From Amycolatopsis sp. NBC_01480 (lineage in GTDB: Bacteria > Actinomycetota > Actinomycetes > Mycobacteriales > Pseudonocardiaceae), in contig NZ_CP109442.1 of NCBI RefSeq assembly GCF_036227205.1, positions 5,828,001 to 5,892,000 of the forward strand: a stretch of DNA of 64,000 nucleotides, written 5' to 3'. Under the pieces are notes generated by a model. That model was not told the origin of the DNA and ran no database searches. It worked only from the letters and a program-made list of their open reading frames with translations. Shown piece after piece: positions 40,342 through 48,377 of the stretch (positions are counted from its first letter, which is position 1; each line of letters opens with the position of its first letter). Both the position numbers and the translations under genes were made by a program.

Positions 40342-42990
40342 TCAGCTCGGCAGCACCAGGTCGAGCGCGCCCTTCGCGGCACGGGCGAGGCCGGGATCGT
40401 CCGAAGTGGACGGTCCCGGCAGCCAGACCGCCTGCACCAGCCGCACACCGTTGCCCTCGATCTTGCTGGTGTAGGCGGCGCCGTCGAACTGCGGGGCCGG
40501 GCCCGGCCACTTGCCGGCCTCGGTGGCGACGTCGATGATGCCGCCACTACCCGGCGTGTCGGCCACCTCTTTGAAGTGCGAGGCCTGCGCGGCATCAGGA
40601 AACGCGACGACGGCCACAGTCACCGCAGCCGCCCGCCCATCGACCTGGGCGGTGTAACTCGCCCGCTGCACTCCGACGCAACTGGTCTGCTGCAAACTCG
40701 CCTGCACATCCCCGAACGCATGCGACGCACACCGCTGATCACCACTGCCGGCCCGTACCTCGAACGTGAGGCTCGGCGCCGCCGGAGCACTGGACACCGG
40801 CGCACTGGACACCGGCGGGGCCACGGCTTGGGAACTCGCGGGCGGCGCCGCGGTCTGCCCACCGTCCCCACCACCCCCGGTCGCCGCGATGATCACCGCG
40901 GTGACCAACAGCACCACCAACAACCCGATAGCCCCGAGCGGCAACCACCGCACAGTCCGCGACTGCTTACCGGAACCCCCACCCGGCGGCGGTGTTGCCC
41001 CCGTGCCTGCTGCTCCCGCGCCTGCCGCCGAGCCCGCGCCTGCTGGCGTTCCGGTACCCGCCGCAGCGCCCGCGCCTACTGCTCCCGCACCTGCTGTCGC
41101 AGTGCGCGCCGCTGCTCCTGCGCCTGCCGCAGGGCCCGCGCCCGCTGCTGTTCCTGTGCCTGCTGCCCCGGTGCCCGCCGCAGTGCCTGTGCCTGCTGCC
41201 GTTCCCATGCGTGCCGCAGCGCCTGTGCCCGCCGGGGTTCCGGCGCCGGTCGCCGCTCCTGCGCTTGGCCTCGTTCCGGTGCCTGCCGCTGTTGCCGCAC
41301 TGGTTGCCGTTCCGGTGCCCGCAGCCGCCGGACGCGGACTGTTCCCGGGCTGCGCCATCGGCCGCGGTTTGGCCAGCGGCTGGGACGCCGCCCCGGCCAC
41401 CCGCGGCGGCGGTGCCATGGCCTCGGTGACCTCTTCACCTTCCGCCGATGGTCCTGCCGTGCTGCCAGTAGAACCGCCCGATGTGGACGGACCCGGCCGC
41501 CCCGGCGAGGCAACGGACTCGGTCGGCTCATCGGCAAGCCCAGCCGAGGTCTCACCGATACCTGCGGCCGCCGAAGTGCCAGCCGCGGGGGAAGACGCGG
41601 CCGACCTGCTGGGTTGCCCCGCCGGTGAAGGCGAGGCGGTGGCACCTGCACCGGGGAAGACCGGCGCCCCACTCCGATCAGTGGGAGAAGCCCCACCCGC
41701 CGACCCGCCCGCAGCGCCGGGGGAAGTGGCGCCGGTTGCAGCCGGATCAGCGAAAGCGGAGCCCGCCGAGCCAGGGGCCGCGGCACCGGCTGCGGCCGGG
41801 CCAGGGACGGCGGAACCCATTGCGCCGGGGGAAGCGGCACCGGCTGTCGTCGCGCCAGGGGAAGTGGCGCCGGTTGCAGCTGGGGCAGGGGAAACCGCAC
41901 CCATCGTGCCGGGGGAAGCGGAATCAGCCGCGCCGGTGCCGGGGGAAGGCGGACTGGCGGCCGGGGCGACGTGCGGGACCGGAGCGAGCGTCGGGAACAC
42001 CGGTGGCGGTGGCGGCACCGAGGTGATCTTCGGGCGGGCCGCGGTGAATCTGTCCGGATGGGACATCGGGACGGTCTGCGGAGTCGCGGCCACCGACGGC
42101 GTCCCGGAGGCCGAGCCCGCTGCGGCGGGCTCCACCGGGCGAGCCCTCGAGGACGCGGCCGGGTTAGGCGCAGCAGAGGTCCCCGAGGACGCGGCCGGGG
42201 GAGCGGCAGCAGGGGACCCCGAGGAAGCAGCCGAGGCGGGCATCGCGGCGGATCGGCCAGTGGAGGGCATTGCGGCGCCCGCCGGAGGCAAGGCAACGGC
42301 ACCAGCCGCAGGCCCAGCCCCTCGCCGGCCCCCACTGCCCACAGAGGACACCCGACTCTCCGGCGGCACCGGCGAATCATCCGTATACCGGACAAAACCC
42401 TCGCCCAGCAGAACATCGTCCGATAACTCCGGAGCATCCGGGGCAAAGGCAGTGATCAGGGCGCGCGCCTGGTCAAGCGAGCGCGGGCGGCGGGCCGTCG
42501 CCAGGGAAACCGTCGCCGCGAGCATGGTGGTGGGGGTCGGGTGCAGGACGCGGACCGGGCCGGCCAGGTCGGCCGGGGGCTGGTCGACGGTTTCCACATA
42601 CGGGCCCACCGCGATGATCGTGCCGACCGGGCCGGTGCCCGGGGCCAGCTCCGCGATCCGGCGCTCGCACTCCTGGGACAGGTCGAGGGCCTCGGTGGCC
42701 GGGTTGACCGCGTCGTCGCCGTGGACCAGGGGCCAGCCGTCGGCCTTCCAGGGGCCGCCGAGGGGGGCCTCGAGGCGCAGGGCCGGGTCGGGCAGGTCGA
42801 CGCCGATCACGATGAGCACGCCCTTCGGCAGCACCACCACCGCTTCCACGGCCCGGTCGCCGCCGACCGGGCGGGCGCCGACCAGTGCGACGCCGCCGAT
42901 CACGGTGCTGCCGCGGCCGAGCGAAGCCAGCGCCGCCCGCACGTCTTCGGCGACGCGCGACGGCTGCTGCCCGAGGCGGACCAGTCGCAC
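40342..42990 (-). CDS. Large Ala/Pro-rich membrane protein of unknown function
   Basis: About 882 residues in three parts. The N-terminal cytoplasmic domain (about 1-185) looks folded, with VAEDVRAALASLGRGSTVIG, WPLVHGDDAVNPATEALDLS and GPVGTIIAVGPYVETV. A very long linker (about 190-690) is Ala, Pro, Gly, Ser and Thr-rich, with runs such as GTGTAAGTGAAGTG. One membrane helix follows, LPLGAIGLLVVLLVTAVIIA, and then an outer domain of about 150 residues with two Cys (DQRCASHAF, QQTSCVGVQ). The helix/outer-domain layout resembles the protein at 24195-25466. The GTG at 42988-42990 has AGGAGG six bases upstream. I do not recognise the family; the cytoplasmic part could bind nucleotides or a partner, but I see no clear motif. 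Confidence 0.75.
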   Translation of the reverse strand: MRLVRLGQQPSRVAEDVRAALASLGRGSTVIGGVALVGARPVGGDRAVEAVVVLPKGVLIVIGVDLPDPALRLEAPLGGPWKADGWPLVHGDDAVNPATEALDLSQECERRIAELAPGTGPVGTIIAVGPYVETVDQPPADLAGPVRVLHPTPTTMLAATVSLATARRPRSLDQARALITAFAPDAPELSDDVLLGEGFVRYTDDSPVPPESRVSSVGSGGRRGAGPAAGAVALPPAGAAMPSTGRSAAMPASAASSGSPAAAPPAASSGTSAAPNPAASSRARPVEPAAAGSASGTPSVAATPQTVPMSHPDRFTAARPKITSVPPPPPVFPTLAPVPHVAPAASPPSPGTGAADSASPGTMGAVSPAPAATGATSPGATTAGAASPGAMGSAVPGPAAAGAAAPGSAGSAFADPAATGATSPGAAGGSAGGASPTDRSGAPVFPGAGATASPSPAGQPSRSAASSPAAGTSAAAGIGETSAGLADEPTESVASPGRPGPSTSGGSTGSTAGPSAEGEEVTEAMAPPPRVAGAASQPLAKPRPMAQPGNSPRPAAAGTGTATSAATAAGTGTRPSAGAATGAGTPAGTGAAARMGTAAGTGTAAGTGAAGTGTAAGAGPAAGAGAAARTATAGAGAVGAGAAAGTGTPAGAGSAAGAGAAGTGATPPPGGGSGKQSRTVRWLPLGAIGLLVVLLVTAVIIAATGGGGDGGQTAAPPASSQAVAPPVSSAPVSSAPAAPSLTFEVRAGSGDQRCASHAFGDVQASLQQTSCVGVQRASYTAQVDGRAAAVTVAVVAFPDAAQASHFKEVADTPGSGGIIDVATEAGKWPGPAPQFDGAAYTSKIEGNGVRLVQAVWLPGPSTSDDPGLARAAKGALDLVLPS

Positions 42991-43264
42991 CGAAACCCTC
43001 CTCACCTCGACCGTTTCCGGGGCACCACGCTAGCGCGCCCGGCCCCGTACGCGGCGCGACACGGGGAAGCGTCGGCGTGCCTCCCTCCTAAAGGGGGTTC
43101 CCGTGCGACTTGTGGGGTTCGTGTGGCCAAACAGCACGGTTGGGGTGCAGAATGTGCTACACAGTGCTGCAAGTCGGGAAGAGACACGGAAAGCGCACAG
43201 AGCCCGTCGCTGGTCGAGAGGTCGTAGGGGAAGACGTCCCTCGTCGAGCAAGCGGAGGTCAGCA

Positions 43265-43768
43265 GTGAGCACCCGTGGCAACACCCGAGGCGTGGTGTAC
43301 GTCCACTCGTCGCCGTCTGCGGTTTGCCCGCACGTCGAGTGGGCTATTTCGGGCACCCTGGGTGCCCGAGTCGAGCTGAAGTGGACGGCGCAGCCCGCCA
43401 GTCCGGGACAGCTCCGCGCCGAATGCGGCTGGCGTGCGCCCGCCGGCAGTGGCGGCAAGCTGGCCGCCGCGCTCAAGGCGTGGCCGATGCTGCGCTTCGA
43501 GGTCACCGAGGAGCCCAGCGCGGGCCTCGACGGCGAGCGGTTCTGCTTCGCGCCCGGCCTCGGCCTGTGGCACGGGCGGACCAGCGCCAACGGCGACATC
43601 GTGGTCGGCGAGGACCAGCTGCGCGCGCTCGTGACCATGACGCGGGGCGGCGAATCCTTGGCGCACAAGCTGGACGAGCTGCTGGCGGCGAGCTGGGACG
43701 AGGCGCTGGAGCCCTACCGGCACGCCGGCGACGGCGCCCCGGTCACCTGGCTGCACCAGGTCGGCTGA
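43265..43768 (+). CDS. DUF3145 domain protein
   Basis: A 167-residue protein of the actinobacteria-specific DUF3145 family. TRGVVYVHSSPSAVCPHVEW, ARVELKWTAQPASPGQLRAE and LRFEVTEEPS are the family's conserved blocks. No catalytic motif or membrane segment is apparent. In Streptomyces the DUF3145 gene lies just beyond fabF of the fatty-acid cluster; here it lies beyond fabF on the opposite strand, with one gene between, so a link to lipid metabolism is suggested by context only. The GTG at 43265 follows GGAGG. It is divergent from the large membrane protein, with about 275 bases of promoter DNA between them. Confidence 0.9.
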   Translation: MSTRGNTRGVVYVHSSPSAVCPHVEWAISGTLGARVELKWTAQPASPGQLRAECGWRAPAGSGGKLAAALKAWPMLRFEVTEEPSAGLDGERFCFAPGLGLWHGRTSANGDIVVGEDQLRALVTMTRGGESLAHKLDELLAASWDEALEPYRHAGDGAPVTWLHQVG

Positions 43769-43799
43769 CCGCCGGGGGCGGGTGGGTACCCTCTCAGGG

Positions 43800-44399
43800 G
43801 TGACCGCCCAACCGCCCGTCCGTTCTCGCCAGCGGTGGCTGGTTCCCGTCCTGGTCGTGGTGCTGTCCCTCACCGTCGGTGGCGGGCTGCTCGCGCGTGA
43901 GCTGTACCAGCGCCCGGAGGCGAAACCCGTCGACGCCGGCACGGTGGCCCCACCAGTCTCGGCGGACCCCGATGGCCGCCCGGGGTCCGGCAACGTCGAA
44001 GTCACCGACGACGTGGCGCATCACCCGGAGGGCGACGCGGTGCGCCCGGTCATCCAGGCCTACTTCGACTCGATCAACAGCCGCGATTACGCGGCCTGGA
44101 AGAAGACGGTCAGCGTCCAGCGGGTGCAGCAGAAGCCCTCGGCCGAGTCCTGGGCGAAGGACTTCCGGTCCACGAAGGACGGCAGCATCCTGATCTACCG
44201 GATCGAGCCCGCCGCGCACGGCTCGCTGCGCGTGCTGCTGGCGTTCACCAGCACGCAGTCGAAGGAAGACGCGCCGGAGAACCTCAAGAGCGGGTGCATC
44301 CACTGGCGGCTGGTGTGGCCGATGGTCTTCCAGAACGGCGGCTTCAAGATCGACACCGTGGACAGCACCGGCCGCTCGCCGGAGGGCGAAGTCTGCTGA
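43800..44399 (+). CDS. Membrane-anchored protein with NTF2-like outer domain, function unknown
   Basis: About 199 residues. A membrane anchor (WLVPVLVVVLSLTVGGGLLA, about 13-32) is followed by a Pro-rich linker and an extracytoplasmic domain (about 80-198). VRPVIQAYFDSINSRDYAAW is typical of the first helices of NTF2-like/Mce-associated proteins, and SGCIHWRLVWPMVFQNGGFK its last strands. Two Cys (SGCIHW and the C-terminal EVC) may pair. The function is unknown. The start is uncertain between the GTG at 43800 and an in-frame GTG at 43782; I chose the former because the family begins near it. The gap to DUF3145 is 31 bases, so the two are probably co-transcribed up to the terminator at 44432. 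Confidence 0.75.
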   Translation: MTAQPPVRSRQRWLVPVLVVVLSLTVGGGLLARELYQRPEAKPVDAGTVAPPVSADPDGRPGSGNVEVTDDVAHHPEGDAVRPVIQAYFDSINSRDYAAWKKTVSVQRVQQKPSAESWAKDFRSTKDGSILIYRIEPAAHGSLRVLLAFTSTQSKEDAPENLKSGCIHWRLVWPMVFQNGGFKIDTVDSTGRSPEGEVC

Positions 44400-44431
44400 G
44401 TCCCCGACCGACGCTGAGTCCCTTACCGACG

Positions 44432-44468
44432 AAAGAGGCCCTCTCCCACGCGGGAGAGGGCCTCTTTT
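44432..44468. terminator. Strong bidirectional intrinsic terminator
   Basis: Perfect 16-base arms AAAGAGGCCCTCTCCC (44432-44447) and complement (44452-44467) enclose an ACGC loop, with T-rich flanks on the right and A-rich on the left. It separates the hypothetical gene from fabF, which converge here. Confidence 0.93.
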
Positions 44469-44483
44469 CGTAGCTTTCGCCGA

Positions 44484-45734
44484 TCAGACGGCGGGGGTGA
44501 ACAGCAGCGCGGTGTTGTGGCCGCCGAAGCCGAACGAGTTGCTGATCGCCGCGGTGATCTCCATCTTGCGGTTCTCACCGGACACCACGTCGAGCTGGAC
44601 CTTCGGGTCCAGGTCGGTGAGGTTCAGCGTCGTCGGCACCACGCCCTCGTACATCGAGAGGATCGTGGCGATGCCCTCCACCGCGCCGGCGCCGCCGACG
44701 AGGTGGCCGAGGGCGCCCTTCGGCGCGGTGACCACCGCGTGGTCGCCGATGGCGGTCCGGATCGCGGCCGCCTCGCCGATGTCACCGACCACAGTGGACG
44801 TGGCGTGCGCGTTCACGTGCTGGATGTCCGCCGGGGACAGCCGGGCCATGTCCATCGCGGCCCGCATGGCCGCGATCTGCCCGATGCCGTCCGGGTGGTT
44901 GCCCGTGATGTGGTAGGCATCGGATGTGATCCCGTAGCCGGCGAGCGTCGCGTAGATCCGCGCGCCGCGGGCCTTGGCGAGGTCGGCCCGCTCCAGCACC
45001 ACGACGCCCGAGCCCTCACCGAGGACGAAGCCGTCGCGGCTGACGTCGAACGGCCGGGACGCGGCCGACGGGTCGTCGTTGCGGGTCGACACCGTGCGCG
45101 CCTGGGCGAAGCCGGCCAGCGTGATCGGGTGGATGCACGCCTCGGTGCCGCCCGCGACCACGACGTCGGCCCGGCCGGACCGGATCATCTCGTAGCCGGT
45201 GGCGATGCCCTCGGCGCCGGAAGCGCACGCCGAGGCCGGGGAGTGCACGCCCGCCCGGGCCTTCAGGTCGATGCTCACGTGCGCGGCCGGGCCGTTGGGC
45301 ATCAGCATCGGCACGGTGAGCGGGGAGACCTTGCGAAGACCCTGCTGGTGCAGCAGGTCGTTCTGGCTCAGCAGCGTCACCGGGCCGCCGACGCCGGTGC
45401 CGATGGACACGCCGAGGCGCTCCGGCACGACGTCGGTGTGCTCGTCGGTCTGCTCGGTGAAGCCGGCATCGGCCCAGGCCTGGCGCGCGGCGATGATCGC
45501 CACCTGCTCGCACCGGTCCAGCCGCCGGGCCTGGACGCGCGGCAGCACCTCGCTGGGCTCGACGGCCAGCGTTCCGCCGATCTTCACGGGCAGGCCGAGT
45601 TCTTCGACCCAGTCCGCGGTCAATGGGCGGACGCCGCTGCGGCCGGCCAGCAGGCCGTCCCAAGTGGACGCGACGTCTCCGCCGAGCGGGGTGGTGGCCC
45701 CCATGCCGGTGATGACGACGTCGATGTTGCTCAT
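44484..45734 (-). CDS. fabF: 3-oxoacyl-ACP synthase II (KAS II)
   Basis: A 416-residue condensing enzyme that elongates acyl-ACP with malonyl-ACP. The triad is Cys170 (SPASACASGAEG), His310 (VNAHATSTVVGD) and His344 (GALGHLVGGAGAVEG), with Lys339 in PKGAL. The C-terminal SFGFGGHN is the usual gatekeeping loop. It is the last gene of the fabD-fabH-acpP-fabF cluster and starts 64 bases after acpP. The start is ATG at 45732-45734. The downstream terminator at 44432-44468 ends the operon. Confidence 0.96.
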   Translation of the reverse strand: MSNIDVVITGMGATTPLGGDVASTWDGLLAGRSGVRPLTADWVEELGLPVKIGGTLAVEPSEVLPRVQARRLDRCEQVAIIAARQAWADAGFTEQTDEHTDVVPERLGVSIGTGVGGPVTLLSQNDLLHQQGLRKVSPLTVPMLMPNGPAAHVSIDLKARAGVHSPASACASGAEGIATGYEMIRSGRADVVVAGGTEACIHPITLAGFAQARTVSTRNDDPSAASRPFDVSRDGFVLGEGSGVVVLERADLAKARGARIYATLAGYGITSDAYHITGNHPDGIGQIAAMRAAMDMARLSPADIQHVNAHATSTVVGDIGEAAAIRTAIGDHAVVTAPKGALGHLVGGAGAVEGIATILSMYEGVVPTTLNLTDLDPKVQLDVVSGENRKMEITAAISNSFGFGGHNTALLFTPAV

Positions 45735-45798
45735 GCGTTCACCTCGTTGGCGGTCGGTGTGGCCTGAGCCGGACTCCCGGCCCGGGTACGAAGAGGAC

Positions 45799-46044
45799 CT
45801 AGTTCTGGTTGGCGGAGACGTAGTTCACCGCGTCGCCGACGGTCTTGAGGTTGGCCAGCTCGTCGTCCGGGATCTTGACGCCGAACTTGTCCTCGGCCTG
45901 CACGGCGATCTCGACCATCGACAGCGAGTCGATGTCCAGGTCGTCCACGAACGACTTCTCGGCGGTGACGTCGTCCTGAGCCACACCGGCCACCTCTTCG
46001 ACGATCTCGGCGAGGCCGGCGAGGATCTCAGCGTTGTCAGCCAT
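45799..46044 (-). CDS. acpP: Acyl carrier protein
   Basis: An acidic 81-residue carrier for growing acyl chains. The phosphopantetheine attachment serine is Ser40 in DDLDIDSLSMVEI. Four helices, net negative charge and overall length match bacterial AcpP; it lacks the C-terminal extension of mycobacterial AcpM. It receives malonate from FabD and is the substrate of FabH and FabF encoded on either side. The ATG at 46042-46044 follows AAGGGAA. High expression is expected. Confidence 0.97.
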   Translation of the reverse strand: MADNAEILAGLAEIVEEVAGVAQDDVTAEKSFVDDLDIDSLSMVEIAVQAEDKFGVKIPDDELANLKTVGDAVNYVSANQN

Positions 46045-46119
46045 GGGGGTTGTTCCCTTCTCGGTTCTTCATTTCGTGTGCTGCCCCGCGGGCACGGCGC
46101 CCGCGCGGCAAGTATTCAC

Positions 46120-47103
46120 TCAGGGGCAGAGGAAAGCCTGCCCGGCATAGGAAAGCCCGGCACCGAAGCCGACCGCCAGCACGACGTCGCCGGACTTCGC
46201 GGTGCCCGCCTTGCGCATGTGGTCCAGCGCCAGCGGGATCGATGCCGACGAGGTGTTGCCGGAGTACTTGATGTCGTCGGCGACGACCAGGTCCTCCCGC
46301 GCGCCCGCGGCCCGCAGCTTCTTGGCGATCGACTCGACGATGCGCAGGTTCGCCTGGTGCGGGATCAGGATGTCCACATCGGACGGCTGCAGGCCCGCGG
46401 CCTCCAGCGCGCGCAGGGCGATCGGCGCGATCTGCGTGGTCGCCCACCGGAAGACCGACTGGCCCTCCTGGTAGATGTACTTCCCGTCGCGCATGTAGAT
46501 CAGGTCGACCAGGTCGCCGGCGCTGCCCCAGACCACCGGGCCGATGCCCGGCTCGTCGGCGCCGCCGACCACCGCGGCGCCCGCGCCGTCGGCGAAGATG
46601 ATCGCGTTCGCGCGGTCGAGCGGGTCGACCGAGTCGGTGAGCTTCTCCGCGCCGATCACCAGGACCTTCTTCGCGGAGCCGGCCCGGATCAGGTCCGAGG
46701 CCACGCCGAGGCCGTAGCAGAAGCCGGCGCACGCGGCGTTGAGGTCGAAGGCGCCGGCGCTCTGGATGCCGATCCGGGTGGCGACCTGGGCGGCCGCGTT
46801 CGGGATCTGCGTCGGCATCGTGCAGTTCGGCAGGATGACCGTGTCCACTTCGGACGGATCGACGCCCGCGTCGGCCAGCGCGGCGGAGCCGGCGGCGACG
46901 GCGAAGTCGACCAGCAGCTCGTCCTTCTCCCCGAAGCGCCGCTCGATGATGCCGACGCGGTCGCGGATCCACTGGTCGTTGGTGTCCATGAGCTGCGACA
47001 GGTCGTCGTTGGTGACGATCTTGTCCGGCTGGTGGCTCCCGGTGCCGAGGATCCGGGTGCTGCTCGGGCCGGTGCTCTGGCGCAGGCTGGGGCGGTCGGT
47101 CAC
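46120..47103 (-). CDS. fabH: 3-oxoacyl-ACP synthase III (KAS III)
   Basis: A 327-residue initiating condensing enzyme that joins an acyl-CoA primer to malonyl-ACP. The catalytic Cys125 lies in NAACAGFCYGL, His249 in IPHQANLRI and Asn283 in YSGNTSSASIP. In actinomycetes FabH accepts branched primers (isobutyryl, isovaleryl, anteiso), which sets the branched fatty-acid profile; that specificity is family knowledge, not read here. The start is a GTG at 47101-47103 that overlaps the fabD stop by four bases, so translation is likely coupled. The N-terminus is about 10 residues longer than in E. coli. Confidence 0.96.
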   Translation of the reverse strand: MTDRPSLRQSTGPSSTRILGTGSHQPDKIVTNDDLSQLMDTNDQWIRDRVGIIERRFGEKDELLVDFAVAAGSAALADAGVDPSEVDTVILPNCTMPTQIPNAAAQVATRIGIQSAGAFDLNAACAGFCYGLGVASDLIRAGSAKKVLVIGAEKLTDSVDPLDRANAIIFADGAGAAVVGGADEPGIGPVVWGSAGDLVDLIYMRDGKYIYQEGQSVFRWATTQIAPIALRALEAAGLQPSDVDILIPHQANLRIVESIAKKLRAAGAREDLVVADDIKYSGNTSSASIPLALDHMRKAGTAKSGDVVLAVGFGAGLSYAGQAFLCP

Positions 47104-48023
47104 TGGGCGTCCTCCTCGCGCAGGTTCGCCAGCTCAGCCGGCGTCTTCAGCGCGATGGTAGTGGTGACGACACCCTTGAGCTGCCGCTTGACCAGGCCGG
47201 TCAGCGTGCCCGCGGGCGCGAGTTCGAATGTGCTGGTCACGCCGAGCGAGACGAGGCCGTCCATGGTCAGGTCCCAGCGCACCGGGCGGGTCACCTGGGC
47301 GACCAGGCGGTCCAGGTACTCGGCGCCGCTGGTGACCACCCGGCCGTCCGCATTGGACAGCAGCGGGCGGACCGGGTCGGCCGGGGTGAGGCCGGCGGCG
47401 TGCTCGCGCAGGGCGGCTTCGGCGGGCGCCATGTACGGCGTGTGGAAGGCGCCGGCCACCTTGAGCGCACGGATCTTCGTGCCCTCGAGCGGTTCGGCGA
47501 CGATCCGTTCGATCGCCTCGGCCGAGCCGGACGCGACGATCTGGCCCGCGCCGTTCCGGTTGGCCGCGGCCAGGCCCTGCTCCTCGAGCCACGCCACGAC
47601 CTGCTCGGGATCGCCGAGCATCACGGCCGCCATCGACGTGGGCTCCAGCGCGCAGGCCTTCGCCATCTCGGCGCCGCGCACGGCGGCGAGCGCCACCGCG
47701 TCGGCCGAGCTGAGCACCCCGGCGATCGCGGCCGCGGCCAGCTCGCCGACCGAGTGCCCGGCCACCGGAGCGTCGGCCGCCACCGGGGCGGCCTGCTGCA
47801 GGTGCTCGAACGAGAGCAGGGAAAGCGCCACGATCAGCGGCTGCGCGACGGCGGTGTCCTGGATCTCCTCGGCGCCGGCCTCGGTGCCGAGCCGGAGCAG
47901 GTCGAGCCCGGCGTGGGCGGACCACTCGGCCACGCGCGCGCGGGCGCCGTCGAGCTCGAGCCACGGGGTGAGCATGCCGGGGGCCTGGGAGCCCTGGCCG
48001 GGAGAGAGGACTGCGACTGTCAC
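47100..48023 (-). CDS. fabD: Malonyl-CoA:ACP transacylase
   Basis: A 307-residue enzyme that loads malonate onto the acyl carrier protein. LSPGQGSQAPGM is the oxyanion motif, the nucleophile is Ser91 in GHSVGELAA, and His194 in GAFHTPYM completes the dyad; the Arg of VALAAVRGAEM binds the malonyl carboxylate. It is first in the operon after a 354-base gap that separates it from fasR. A perfect 17-base palindrome 68 bases upstream (48091-48107) is the likely regulator site. The GTG start is at 48021-48023, and its ribosome-binding site is weak. Confidence 0.96.
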   Translation of the reverse strand: MTVAVLSPGQGSQAPGMLTPWLELDGARARVAEWSAHAGLDLLRLGTEAGAEEIQDTAVAQPLIVALSLLSFEHLQQAAPVAADAPVAGHSVGELAAAAIAGVLSSADAVALAAVRGAEMAKACALEPTSMAAVMLGDPEQVVAWLEEQGLAAANRNGAGQIVASGSAEAIERIVAEPLEGTKIRALKVAGAFHTPYMAPAEAALREHAAGLTPADPVRPLLSNADGRVVTSGAEYLDRLVAQVTRPVRWDLTMDGLVSLGVTSTFELAPAGTLTGLVKRQLKGVVTTTIALKTPAELANLREEDAQ

Positions 48024-48090
48024 CTGTCTATGACACCACGCGGACCCGCTCCGGCCGGATGCGGGCGGTCACCAAGTCCGACCGGCGTAA

Positions 48091-48107
48091 TTGGAGGAAA
48101 CCTCCAA
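48091..48107. promoter_or_regulatory. Perfect 17-base palindrome upstream of fabD, candidate FasR operator
   Basis: TTGGAGGAAACCTCCAA has 7-base perfect arms around AAA. It lies 68 bases upstream of the fabD start, in the only non-coding gap of the fatty-acid operon, directly after the gene for the PucR-type regulator. In Streptomyces the equivalent regulator FasR activates from the fabD promoter. The match of this exact site to the known one is not claimed. Confidence 0.65.
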
Positions 48108-48233
48108 CGGCCCGCCGTGAATCTCCGCCCTTAACCCAGATGCCTTGTGGGATTCAACCATTGCTTGCCGTGAAGTCGGTCACGGAGTGGTGAGGTCGCT
48201 GCCGCGGTGCGAACGGTCCCGCCCGGCCCGATG

Positions 48234-48345
48234 CGCCCCAATGCGGCGTTGGTTGCTCCAGCCCTGCCCCACCACCACCCTCAGCGGAGGCACTCCGTGC
48301 CCAGCCCTGATTCCACGCACCGAACGCCACATTGGGTGCGTTGGG
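48234..48345. repeat. Intergenic repeat, family C copy 2 (long form)
   Basis: Imperfect 20-base arms (48237-48256 and 48317-48336; 17 of 20 paired) enclose a 60-base core containing CCAGCCCTGCCCCACCACCA, shared almost base for base with the copy at 56407-56543. It lies 33 bases past the 3' end of the fasR gene on the minus strand and may separate fasR transcription from fabD. Confidence 0.82.
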
Positions 48346-48377
48346 TCCGGGGCCGGCTGGGGCGGCGCCGGCCGGGG

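Noticed and set aside
45199..48033. Plus-strand open frame of about 944 codons across the fatty-acid operon
   Set aside because: Antisense to fabF, acpP, fabH and fabD, which have complete catalytic motifs; composition is filler.
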